Below are positions 1 through 12,300 of a stretch of DNA of 21,011 nucleotides, in pieces (the stretch's first letter is position 1; each line of letters begins with the position of its first letter). Where the stretch lies: contig MU647996.1 in NCBI GenBank assembly GCA_026770585.1, positions 6,147 to 27,157 of the forward strand, given 5' to 3'. The position numbers and the translations under genes were made by a program. Below the pieces are notes generated by a model. That model was not told where the DNA came from. It saw nothing but the letters and a program-made list of their open reading frames with translations, and ran no database searches. The stretch comes from Baffinella frigidus. Its lineage: Eukaryota; Cryptophyceae; Cryptomonadales; Baffinellaceae.

Positions 1-54
1 CCAAAGACCACTTCAGATTGCAAGGCGAAATTGACTTAGCGAAGTGGTCTTTGG
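1..54. repeat. 14-bp perfect inverted repeat with 26-nt spacer
   Basis: Positions 1-14 (CCAAAGACCACTTC) are the exact reverse complement of 41-54. The left arm begins at the window edge, so the repeat may be longer. It lies about 100 bp upstream of the proposed start codon. It could be a hairpin in the 5' flank, the end of a small foldback element, or part of a neighbouring gene. I see no TATA box or other clear promoter element in 55-155. Confidence 0.7.
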
Positions 55-155
55 GACCCTGTTCCCATGACACGGCCTCTCTCGGGTTTTATTTTGTTCG
101 CCTTGGTTAGCCTTGTGTGGTTGTCCGGAACTCCAGTGTCGTTCAGATCGAAAGA

Positions 156-353
156 ATGCACTCTCTGTTCTTTGGAGTGTTGTTGCTCGCGGTGGCTGTG
201 CACGCAGAGGGCGATGGATGCATATCGGTGGGGACTTGCATGAGGAGCAACAAGGAGAAGCACACACGCGTCGAAGCAATGTGGCTTTGGGATGTACAGC
301 TGACCTGGGAGACCTTCGCCCAGGAGAGTGCAGGACCTGACAACCAGGCTGGG
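156..353 (+). CDS. exon 1: signal peptide and start of ectodomain
   Basis: The ATG at 156 opens MHSLFFGVLLLAVAVHAEG, a textbook secretory signal peptide: short n-region, hydrophobic core, cleavage probably after HA. The mature start contains cysteines (GDGCISVGTC). The frame stays open to a TAG at 375. A donor at 354 (GTGTTG) keeps phase 0 with the exon at 412 and leaves a 58-nt intron. This donor is weak, and the frame could instead run on to the cysteine pair at 363-371 and use a non-GT donor. An upstream in-frame codon at 117 is a GTG, so 156 is the better start. Product: secreted or membrane-inserted N-terminus of the giant protein, or of a small separate gene. Confidence 0.65.
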
Positions 354-3300
354 GTGTTGAACTGCGAATGCGATTAGGTAGCCTGATCTGGTTCCCCTCG
401 TCTGTGTGCAGGGTGGATCCGTTCCCCTCCCAATGCCGCACTATGCTTGTACGAAGCAGCCCGACCTTCCCTACTGTCCGGGCTGCAAGTCGTACGGGGG
501 TTTTGACTGTGTTCTCGGAACAAACTGCCACACTTGCCAGGATCTCTGTGAGCCTTTCGACATGGGGGGGAACACATTGCTCAAGGTATTTTTCTACAAC
601 TCTCTGTCACGCTTCTCTTCTCCTTTTGCAGGATTCTCTTTTACAGTATTTTCTTTTGCAGAGAATTCAAGAATAATTGACCACATTTCAACTTTCTTCA
701 GCAGCCATACCAACCTCTTCCATATTTTGGGAGGGTTGTGGGGTTCGGTAAACGCATGACATTACTCAGGAAGCGGGCAAGTGCAGCTCTGGTGCAGGCA
801 CAGTCGCTGTCAATTTTGCAGCCGCTTGCCTCCCTCGCCTTCAGGTCATCGTCTTGCAATACAGATCAGACGCACGAATTAACATATCGAATCACGGAAC
901 CCACACCTGCCGGAAGTCGACAATCCCAAAATGAATCGTGGCCGGGAGCCACCACTTGGGAGGACACGAGCCAATCGCCCAACGGTTTACTCAGAAAGAA
1001 CCTGCTCATAACTTCGTCAGAGCAGGTCATGGAGAGGTCGTTCTCGCCTCTAGGGACGTTTTTCCACCATCTCAACGACACTCAAGGCCTGGTCCTGGCT
1101 CCAAAAGAAGCAACACATCTGGAGGAGGAGATCACTGTCCACGTTCAAGTGAAATGGGGGTCTAGACCCGAAACTCCGGTCCCTGTAAATAAGACGAGAA
1201 ACCTGTTCGGCACGGAAAGAGTACTGCAACTTTTGGGGTCATCCGTTGAATGTTCGGAGGAGTTAAACTGCTAAGTAAATTAGTCTTGGAGGCCAGTTTG
1301 CCGTAAAAAATCATTAGTAACGATGGTTCGAGGATCAGGTACTTGGATGTCTTCAGGCTCTGGCCCAGATGCCAGGAGAAAACGAAGAAACCAGGTTGGC
1401 GTTGAATCACCAAACAAAATACTATGCCACACGGCGGACTTAAAAGGGATTTTGAATAACCCTGAAGCGAAAAGACACAAGACCCTACGTTAGGCAATAG
1501 CGTAGGGACATAGGGGGGTTCCTTCAGATAAGGTGACGGAAAGTCGGTGGATTTTCCACCGAAAATCCCTTCGTATCGCGCTGTGTGGCTCTGCGAAAGC
1601 CGCTCAGGTTTTCCAATTTCCCAGTAGAAAACTGTGAAGAGATTGCAACACCAAACTGGAATTTTTGATGTTGCGAGTTCATGGTTGTTTCAAGATGCTG
1701 CGATGTTTTTTTGATGAATCCAAGTTGTCATGATTTGAGGCACTTGAAATTATCCGATTTTCTTATTTTTTTCCCTCGTGATCTTGTCATGCACGATTTG
1801 TTCTTGAGATGACCTGTGGTTTAAATCAAATCAGGCTCGTCGTGTGTTCTCGACACGTCAACTATTCCGTGGCTTCCTCTCGCCCGCGTGGAGTATTCCT
1901 TCCACCCTCCACCCTGACACTTCCGAACTGGTGGGGTGATTGACGTGCGAGCCCATCGACTTCTGATTGTACAGGCCATTTTTTTTTTCACCACTGCGAA
2001 ACGCCGTGCCATCACTTCCCTGAAATCCACACGGTGGGCTTCGCAGAACGATCCATTTAGTTTCGTAGTACTAATTGTTGGATTGTTCATACACGGCAAT
2101 TTAATCAACGGCATAGGGCATGTACCGGTTGGAGCTAGTCTTAGGGATCTTAGCACGGTCTGTTGTTTTCATCGCGGACCGCGCGAAGAGCCGTAAGAGT
2201 AGCTCCACGAAGGGTTTCCACATTTAGTTCCGGGACGTCCGGCGTGTCCAGCACACTGGGCCAGTGTGCTCTTCCCTGACAGCTTTCCAAGAAGAGCCCC
2301 TTGACAGTCGTAGATCTGTAGATGTAGAGAACCATTCGGTGTTCGACACGGTCAGATGAGTTGCCAATCAACGGTTGGCATGACCACAAAATGACCATTC
2401 CAACCCAGAAAAAGGCTTCTCTTTTCCGTCGAAAAAGGCTTCCCTATGGGTGTGCGCTTCAAAGATACTGGCACGACTTTTAGCCCTTCTCTTCAACCAA
2501 GGGCCCTGCAATGAAAATGGTCTGAGAGTTTCCACTTCTCGCGCGGTCTGGTGTCCTGGAAGTTTTTCCCGGCGCGCAACAAAGGCCACTTTACACTAAT
2601 TCTTTCAGGTCCGGGCGCGGACGCAGCAATTCTGATGCCTGCAATCTTCATCCAGGTGGAGAACTTCAGGGGAAGTTCTGCAAGAAGATCGAAGCATTGA
2701 AGTTTCGGGCACATTTTCTCAGGCATTACTCAAACACCGCGTCCCGCTGGATTCTCAGAGTTTCTTTGATTCTGCCCAGACCTGAAGAACGATATTTCTG
2801 CTGAGGGGGGTTTCTTATGGACAGATCAAGGCCGCTTTGCTCAACATGACCTTCTCACCCATTCATCTCTCCAATTCGTTGAGGGTTCGTCACAATCAGC
2901 TGTCGCCGCTCTCCACTAAGGTAAACACCCAATTTTCATCTTTGGCGGCTCTCAGCTTGATCCTTCTGTGGAACTTCAATCGCTGTCTATCAGCGAAGGA
3001 TTCTTGTCCGCATGGAGGGTTGTCTGACACCAGCGCTGTTGCGCCTGTGTCGCACCTCAGGTCCAGCCTTGGTTTGCGGTGGAGTATCGCCTTTCAGACA
3101 CAAGAGAAGTGAACGCTCAAAGTGTTGATCAGCAGTTTCCAGACTTTCTGCAACTGATTGAGGTGCGCACGGGCCGGCACCCACCAGCACCTGCCTCATT
3201 GGTGCCCAGCATGTGACCTTCGAAACCTGATCCAGCGTATCCGATCAACTCTGAACGCTCACGAGAAACCAAAAATGCACTCGCAGGTGATCTCTGAGAA

Positions 3301-6300
3301 CGACTCGCCGCTTCTTACGGATCCGCAGCAGGGGTTTATCAAGGGTTGCACCACGCAAACGCCTTGCGGAACCCAATTCTCCACCTTCGTGTCAGACGGG
3401 CCTGATTTTCACTTTGGCCAATTTTGGCGCTGGGAAGCGCTTTCAGATGCGTTGGCAATTCGAGGCCTGAAACCCAGTGATCCCGATGCGGACGAGCAAT
3501 GTCTCTTCTCGTCCTCAAAACCTTGCACATTTCTGCTCGACCCTGTAAACGCTTTTCAGTGCGGGCGATTGGACCTCAAGGCTCGAACACTCATTGGGGC
3601 CATTTCGCTCAATACTCGTGACGATGTGTCGTTCTACGAGCAAGAACGTTCGTCTCTCGGATTCACTGCGCAGGTGCGCTATGTTTCTGCGGCGATTCAG
3701 ACGCTTTTCTATCGCGTCGACACTGCCGACATGATTGCGACGGGACAGTCACAGGTTTTGGACATCAACACGCAACACGTCGGCGGTCCACAGGAATATA
3801 TCTTTATCCGTCTCTCGGACCAGGTAAGAATGTACCTCTGCAGATCTGTGGATGGACTGATGGCTGGATTCAGGCACGTCATGTGGTTGTCAGCTCGGAA
3901 GAAGCTCATCATCCAAGCATCTCCAAATGATAAATGAAACGTTATCCGCTTGCAGGGCCTGACGGGCGCCGACGGGGTTGCACAAGAATCTCGTGACTCG
4001 AGCGGTGCCAAAGGTCTCCGGATCGATGTCACCATCGCAGCAGTGAATGACTCCCCGACTGTTGAGGCGCCTCCTGATTTTTCGGCTGCAGAAGATGTGC
4101 CGCTAGACCTGGACGGCCTTGACATGGACGACGTGGACGCCGATGAGGTTTTTCAGCCCACTTATAAGGTGGAGGTGAGATTTGACTCAGCCTAGTGAAG
4201 TCTCGATTCTCGTTGTGGATTGTTTTATTGGAAGAGAAGACGCCCGGATCGTATTAAGCTTTTCTTGTGGCAAAGTTGAATATGTCCGCTGTGACTTCGA
4301 ATCAGGAGATCACCTCGGAATTGGCGAAGGTCGACTGGCTGGAAATTCGTTCGAACCAGATTTTTTTCAATCAGATTCGTGTCACCGCCGAGCTCAAGGT
4401 TGTTCCTGCAAATCTTGACCTATGGAACCTTCGGCCCCTTCCACGAGGCCCCCAGACACGTCTCAATCAATTGCAATTTCGCAGGGTTTTGGCAACGAAA
4501 AGGGTCGCGGGCTGCTTTTTCTCAACAGCGGTTTCCCCAACCTATCTTCATTGACCATCTTTTGCCACCTTGTTTTGTCGACCTCACAAATGCACATATT
4601 GTGAGCCATAATCGCCATTTCCCTCACTTGTTGCAGATGCACGTGACCTGTCTATCGTGTCTAACGGCTGCACGATCTTCGTCACGGTCTGGCTCGCTTC
4701 CATCCCCATTCGGTGTGAGATTCTCTTGTACTGCAGCGCCGCTGACGTGTGCGGTGGAAACTGAAATATCCACTGAACATGTTTGCCACGTAGGTTGAGC
4801 CTTCGCTTCCTGGGGGCGACTCATGTTCTGCGTCCGCGGCGATCTTTCGCCCTGGGCGTTTCCAGTGCGACCCGGGCAGCGTCGCGTCCAAGGTTGGGTC
4901 GAAACGTCGCTCCACCCAAATAGTTTCACATGCGGATACCCACGGTTTTGTCATCGATCTTCTGACATTTGGTGCTGCATCAGGGGCGGTGACTAGACGC
5001 CAAATAGTGCAGAACCTTTGATTGTTTTTTTGACGCTTGATGCTGCTCGTACAGGTGGGACACAGTTGTGCTGGAGACTGGGATGACGTTACTTGTGACA
5101 CGGCCGCTGAAGGACTCCTCCGTCTGCACAGTAGCAACGTGATCTGCCCATCTATTATGAGTTCAAGCATAGCAAGTGATTCTCTGGCTCGTGTTGATTT
5201 TTCAGAGATGGATACGATGTTGCCTACTACCGTCACCATGGTTTGAGAGATCCTTCGTTCACTCGTAGCAGTCGAGCATTCAGAGTTTTCTTGATACGAT
5301 GGCACGTAGCGCCACAGGATCGAGCCACTCTCCACGGGAGCCATGCCGAGGTGGGAGATTGTGAGCTCAATCTCTCGGGTGGAACATTCAAACGTTCGGT
5401 CCCGCTGGGTCAGTTGTGGTTTGAGGAACATCCTGCTGATACAAGACAACAGCTTACACGAACTTGAGCCACGGACCAATGCTGTCATCAGGTCTCGCTC
5501 TTCGTCTCTGTCGAAGGATCCCACCTCCTTGACGAGCAATTGAAGCAGCAGCCGGGGGTGTATCGTGCAGAAATTCTCAACGGCTCCTTGCTCGGTGAAC
5601 ACTTCAAGATGCCGACCTCACGTTTTCGACCGCAGCGATTTGTGTCATCCTGTGTTGGCCTTCAACATTTCTAATCCTGTGAGCCTGGCATCAGGCGACA
5701 GTGCACGGATTAGATTTTTCAATGTCACAACTGGGGAGGTCGTGCTGTCGGAAGGACTCAAAGGAGTTCCGGAGGCGGGCTCACGCTGGCGCGCTCGTCG
5801 CATGTCACAGGCCACCTTGCCGGGGAAGATGGGGCTTTAGATTTAGCTCAGTCGACTCGACAGCAGGTTATTCAGATGCTAGGGGGAACTACTTTAGATC
5901 GAAATTTGACTGTGTTGTGTCTGAAATCTGAAGCCGTGATTCAGGGGGGGGCTTGCAAGTACGCAGGAACGAGGTACCAGGACGTGTGCAACTTCGTCGA
6001 AATTGGTCCCATCGACACCCAAGCCCCTTCGACGTGCCTCCAGGCAGCACCACATTGTGACTTCGATTCCGACGCGTGCACATGCGAGATCAAGAACACG
6101 GTCTCTAGTGAATCCCCGCATCCCCCCTTGAGCCGGCGGTCAGTACCGATCTGATAGTAGCACGATAATCTCGCTGTGAAATTCTAAAGACCGGTTGATT
6201 CGTCAGTGTGATGTGGACGGCACGTACCTGCTGCGTGTCAACATTTCAAAGCCTGCGGCTCGTCGCTACATCGAAGAACTTTTGGCGAACACAGTCGGCG

Positions 6301-9300
6301 ACGGCGAGATGAACTCGAAGATGAACAAAACTTGCGGGGGGCTGCCTCTTCGCAGGTGCCTACCCCCTCCCCCCCTCAACCAACCACCTCGGGTCGTCCG
6401 TCGACACTTGACTCGTAAGACAACCTCAGGATGAAATCGGGTGAAGTGCCTCCGAGCCAACTTGCCACAAGCAGCGGCAAGCCCTGCTCATCTGCTCAGG
6501 ACTGCTCAGCGTCGCGGTTTTCGAAGTGCACCCCAGGCGTCGACTGCTTCTGCTGTGGTAACATTGTCAAGTAATCCAGAAGAGATCTACGTTTTGAATC
6601 GGAAAGTTGATCCATGCGGGATCTACTGTTTGACTCGGAAAGCAAATCGGCATTGTCAGTTTTTAACAATTTGTGATGTGCAGGTAATTTGACGGCGGGT
6701 CCATGTTGGTCCAACGCGGAATGTGAAGGAATTGACTCTAACATGGACTCAGTCCAACTCTGCGGCTGCACTCAGGGGCTGGAGCCCACTGTTGAGGTAT
6801 CTCTCCTGCCCGCAAAACATCCACATCCCTTTGGTGCTTCTCGTGATGTCCTCGATTCTCAAAGTTTGGCGTGCGCAGGCGCGCGAAGGGAGGCGGTGCT
6901 GCGCTGACTTGTCGGAGGCGTGCTCCGAAGACGCCGAGTGCCAGAGTATCCTGGAGCATTCCTTCTGTGGCTGTGTGCCCGGTTACCCACTATGCGGCCC
7001 GTTCTTCCCCGCTGGCGGGGGAACGGAGAACCCACTGCTCGGCCGGCCTTGTCTGTTTCGCGGTGCCAATGCCTGCTCTCTGAACCCAAATCTAGAGTGA
7101 AGCGTAGAAATGTAGGCGCTGAACACGCTTCCTGTAGCACAGCCGGTCCATCTTCCTATCATCGTCGGCAGATGTGGGGGACTTGGCATGCCTACGTGCT
7201 CTGGTGTCTGGTGCCGGGATGATGCCAAAGCGCTGAATGTTAACTAGCTCTGTCTCTGTATGCTATGGTCTTACCAATTGAGGCTGGGCTCTTTTTAATC
7301 CACAGATGAGGGATTTGCACCAGTAACTTACAATGCCGAGATCTAGGTGGAGATCTGACAGTTTGGTCGTGGCACAGGCGTTAAGATGCACGTCACATCT
7401 GCCGCGCTCATGTATGCGTCCGACTTTTGTGAATCGCCAATTTGGCAGTACGAAGGAACACGCAACACTCAAGCGTTGCAGCAGCTTGTTTTTTTGGAAA
7501 ACGATTTTTCCGGCGGTCTGATGGCTGAAAAAGGCTCTACGCGCCTCGAGTTCTATGCGGTGCTCTAGCGTCCCTTTTTCTACCCCAAGCCGTTGACCAC
7601 TTGTCCCCCTGTGAAGAGTCAAATGACGGAATTTTGTAAGACGGTACTGTCTGATTTCCGGTTTCATGGCAGACTCGTGCGTTTTCGATATTGGCCCTGC
7701 GAGGACTGAAGTATTTGACCTACAACCCCTCATACCCGTTCTACAATCGTCTCTACCGTCTGCCAGCAGCAGAACGCGACCCCATCTCATTCAAGGTCAA
7801 AATTCGAGGAGTCCATGCAGCTTTAGTTTTTCATGCAGCACCCTGATTCCTTTTTTGGGTCTATGTGTAACCACATAATCATTGCTGTAAAGTGGGTTTC
7901 AGCGTTGGTGGCGTGCCTCACAACTCAGGTCGCACCTTTCACCCTTCATTCTAAATCGGACTTGTGCCGCACGATGCTATCATGCAGATCGATGCAAATG
8001 ACTACGACGTCTTGTACGTGACGGCCGACGACATGGGGAATTCTGGTGGCGGACTCCGTGATCGAAAGGTGTAAAAGATCTACTAGTTGCTCCTTCTAGA
8101 TTGATTTGTTGCAATCACGTCGTCACGCACATCAAACTTATCCTGTTTGTCGCCTCCATCATGTGCAGGAATGATACCTGGTTCCCACTGATTTTCGCCC
8201 CCCCGCCAAACGACCTGATTTGTGGCCCCTCGCGAAACAACATTGACGGTGTTGGACTAAAATCGTCAAGTGGAAAAACGAAGAGGGGGACTCCAAGCCT
8301 GCGGCACTCATTCTATTCATTCATCGCCCCGATGAGGTTTGGGTGATTTTGCGTGTGTTCATGTAAACGCGACTGTACACTTCAGCCTGGAATCGGAAAC
8401 AGGTTGTTGAAACGAAACTACCCATCGTGGTGGCTGCAGTCAATAATCCTCCGGAGCTTCATGGTCCCGGGGCAATCACGGTGATCAACCAGCACAACTC
8501 ACCTCTTGGCGAACATTGGTTGACCTGGGTCCTGTGCTCAAGGACCTAAAATCACGAATTCTTGACAAGGTGTACGAGGACATTCCATTTTCGATCATGC
8601 GCGACCCTGACGCGGTTGAGACCAGCGGCATCTACATCACCGACCCCGACCAGGTCAGCTCATTGTTGCGCAACACCCCATCCACCACGAAAACAACGAG
8701 CGTGTGGAAAGATGCATCCACAATTCAACTACACCGCGCCCGTGCTTGTACTAGTGCGAATTTTGGCTAATCCGCGAATCAACTCCCAGGAGAATTTTGG
8801 CTTCAACGACCCGCGCTTAGTTTTCGGGGAGTCCCTAGGTATCCCCAGGCAGCCGATTCAGACTCGAACGTCACTCTTTTCCTGATCCGTCAGACCCCAT
8901 CTGTTTGTTAAACCGTGAACAAAGCTTCAGCAAAGAAACGATTCCTTTGGTTTCCCTTTTTTTTATTAGGTTGTCTGTACACGATGGTATCTGCTTGGGC
9001 AGGTTTTCGTGATTGGACTCTTTGTGCCCACCAGTAAATATTGCTTCAATCCCTAATATTCGTGCATGTTATCCTGACCGATGAGCCAACGTTTGTTGAA
9101 GCACTGAACCTTCTGCTGAGTTCAAATGCGTGGACCGTTTCCCCAGGTTTTTTGGTAAACCTCACTGTGAAGCACGGCTGTCTGTTCGTCAACGAACAGT
9201 TCCTCCGCTTTGGGCCCGAGCATGCCAATCGTGCTGTTAACTTCGCGAAGGTTTGCTGTTAACGTCGTCAAAGAGTGCAAATCCAATCAAATTGATGGTG

Positions 9301-12300
9301 CGGTTGTCTAAGTCTGATATCTTAAACTCGCACACGTGCAGGTCGGGGGCCCACAGTGCGCGCTAGAAACTTCGTTTGACCTGAATGGGTGCACTATTCG
9401 TCTCAAGGACTATGGCCAGCCGCGTTATGGTCTGCACGCGGCAAGATGTACAGATCCACAATGCTTGGCAACGGTTTTGGATCCTTGTTACTCCGACCTT
9501 TCTGTGGCGGACTCGAAAGGGTCACACTGTTATGGTCGAATATGCACGAAATTTATTGCGCTTGAAGGACGCTTTCCGGACATCAATGCTGCCCTTTCCA
9601 ATGTCACGTATCTCAGCGATCCAGACTTCAACACTTTCTACGGTTATTCTGAAAGCTTGCACATACAAGTGTCGGACAATGGAATCATGGGAGACGCCCC
9701 TGTTACGGCCCTGTCACATTCGATACGCATTCCGATCACAGTACTTCCTGTCAATGACCCGCCGGTGGTGGGGAGGCTCCACGCGGCGTTGTGCACGGAC
9801 CTCTTTGACGATGGCACGTACGATTTGGCGAGTACCAAGGTGCGCATTCCATGTCACCAGTTCCACTTGCGTTCCTTCCTTGAGTTTCATGTCGTTTGAC
9901 ATGAGACCTTTCACACAGGAAACCGAGCGGCTCTTCGCGGTCAACCCTTCAGTCGATTTCCTTGATGTCAACGAGGACACGGTCATCACACTCTTGCCTG
10001 ATCGCGTGTGGATTGCTGACGTGGACGCTGAGGAGGCAGCGATCAGGTGCGAGCATTTCCATTCGAAAGCATTTTCCAGTCACTGTTTTGACCAGTTTCA
10101 AGGCTTAGGGGTGGTACCAAGATTGTTCAATAATTTTTGGAATCGTGAAATGATGCATGTTAATGTCCAGGTCTGCAAATGTCGCAAAGTGCGCAGATGC
10201 GTGTGGTACTGTAGCAGCCGTGGGTGGATGCTGCCTAGAGAGTCGTTGCCCCGAGCTGTGCGAGAAGATCAAGAGATCTTTCATCAAAGCGCTCCCATCC
10301 GAGGTACACAACCGGGAGCCCGTGGAATGTCGACCTGACGTTCGACGCATCAGTTTTCGATCTTGCATCGTAGAAATTTGGAACTTTTTTCAGTGCCTCG
10401 GCAGGTTGAAATGGCTGTCTCTGAAAACAGGTTCTGGTGGAGTTCCGAGTTTCTAGTGGGCTTGTGTCCTTCTACCCTCCGCCTACTCGATCCTTCATAT
10501 TAGGTGAAAATCTCTCTGGGGATGGTTTTGCATCCTGTTCAGCGTCCCCGTATCCCGCGTACGAGGTGGGCGGTGTGTGCTAACGATCGGGTCCCTCTCA
10601 GGCCTGACGATGCTGACGAACATGAGTCTCACCGACATCAAGGCGCGGGGGGAGGTGAAGCCGTGCGATTACCAGGAGGGGTGCATGCGCAACCAGTCAC
10701 GCATCTGGGTCCGGGCTCGCCTTACTGCCCTGCAACAGGCGCTCAGATGGGGGTACCTCACATACGTCGGACGAAGTCATTTCAACGGACATGACAAGCT
10801 GGAGATTTGGGTCAGTGACGATGGATATTCGGACGTTACGTACCTGCAGCCTCTGTCAGCTACAGGCGTGGTGCCAATCACGGTCGTTGCAGTCAACAAC
10901 GCGCCATCGGTGACATTTCCTGGTGGCCAAGGCTGCACGTGCCGTGAAGCGACAGGGATTTGCTCTTGCGACACGGTCCCTCCTCTAGCCTACACGAAAG
11001 ACTTGAAGTGCTACAACGATTGGATTAAATTCGGGTTTTCCGACCCGTGGCCGGCTGGTTCGGCTCTCGAATGTTCGGTCCCAAGCCAGTCATCTGTGCC
11101 GAATCAGAAGGAAACGTACGAATCATATCCGATGCTGAAGCAAAACATCTTTTTCACCGACGTGGACATGAACGAGACACTCAACGGCAATATCACAGTC
11201 GAGTTTTTGATCGGACGCCCGAATGCGGGTGACTTTCAGATGAAGAGGCTCGCATGGACGGTCATCCATGACCCCACGACCCAACCGACTTTAGCAATCG
11301 TGTTGCGTTCCGTGAAACTATGATAGTATGATCTCTTCGCTCGTTTGGATGAATCGACTCACAACAGCCCCCCCCCCATGCCACGGAGCAGGTGAGCTAC
11401 TATCAGTGGGAAGACGCCGATCAGATGACGCACTTACGTCTGAAGGGTCGCATTCTGGACATCAACCAACAGGCAACCGAGGCTGTCCCCGTGAATGATA
11501 TTTTCGCACTTTTTGTTTCAGGTCTCCGTTTGATGAATGGTCACCCAGTGGTTGCGTTCCAGGTGTGTACCACTAGACTCTGGTGTATAGAAAGTCCTAC
11601 CGCAAGAGCTCAACTGCAAAACATTGGATGGCAGATGACGGAGCTTCTCTTCAACGCGAAGGATTACTCTGGGCCTGCTCCGTTCACAATTTCCGCTGCT
11701 GATAACAACAACTACGGAATCTGCAAGGTACCAACGAGCGCTATTATGCGTTCTAACGGGAAACCCCACCCAGGTCATTTTGCATTTGAGTTTTTCAAAT
11801 TTTTAACAAGTCGGAATGCGGTTGGATTCATTATCTCTTGACGTGATCGATCTTTTTCCCCGCGGGTACCTTCTTGGGGATCTTCAAGTTAGTAATCCGT
11901 TTGCAAATCGAATTGTTGCATTGAATCTGGCCTGATCGGGCGGGTGAACGTTCAGCCTGGGAGTGGGGAGGTGTACAAGTGCGATCGTGCGTTCTGCGAG
12001 AACACGTTCTCAGGAGCTGCGCTTGGCAACCTGTTCATCTGCGGCAAGCCGGTGGTGTCCCCGACATCGCTGCACAAGTTTCTTCCCGGATCCTCAATGG
12101 CGTGCTCGGACGTGCGTTTGCAGGTAGAGCTGCTCCAGGCGCTCCACATGCAAGTCTCCAACACAACTGATGGTTGCTAGTTGCAGACTTGCGTGGTCAC
12201 ATGAATGCTGCTCTTTCTATGAAAGTTGTTCCCTCGGTGCGGGCGAACACTTGATGCTGGTTTTGTGCTGCGTAACCGTGTTGTGTGTCACGGTTCTGTC

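Noticed and set aside
22-34. 13-mer AGGCGAAATTGAC shared with about 15773-15785
   Set aside because: One shared 13-mer is expected by chance in 21 kb. The flanks do not match, so it is not a dispersed repeat.
1162-2156. minus-strand frames of about 110 codons (1162-1497, 1821-2156)
   Set aside because: No motif, no good splice edges and no supporting context. The length is within what GC-moderate noncoding DNA gives by chance.
4682-5602. 306-codon minus-strand open frame
   Set aside because: It lies antisense to several phase-0 + strand exons with repeat-like strands (4866, 5055, 5492). Its translation is low in structure, with no motif, and it is best explained as a shadow of coding sequence on the other strand.
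7263-7790. 175-codon minus-strand open frame
   Set aside because: It is antisense to the exons 7386-7559 and 7673-7795, whose translations match tandem-95 repeats, and it has no recognisable features of its own.
8101-8343. open frames between 8101 and 8343 as additional exons
   Set aside because: The repeat structure joins perfectly from 8068 to 8403 without them. Including them would interrupt the conserved repeat end.
9385-10338. 317-codon + strand frame, the longest in the window
   Set aside because: Most of it is out of frame with the very clear tandem-95 exon 9342-9839. Only the part 9919-10046 is coding in this frame, so it is not a single exon.
11368-11377. C10 run as a regulatory element
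   Set aside because: A plain homopolymer in an intron just before an acceptor. It probably serves as part of the polypyrimidine tract and needs no further explanation.
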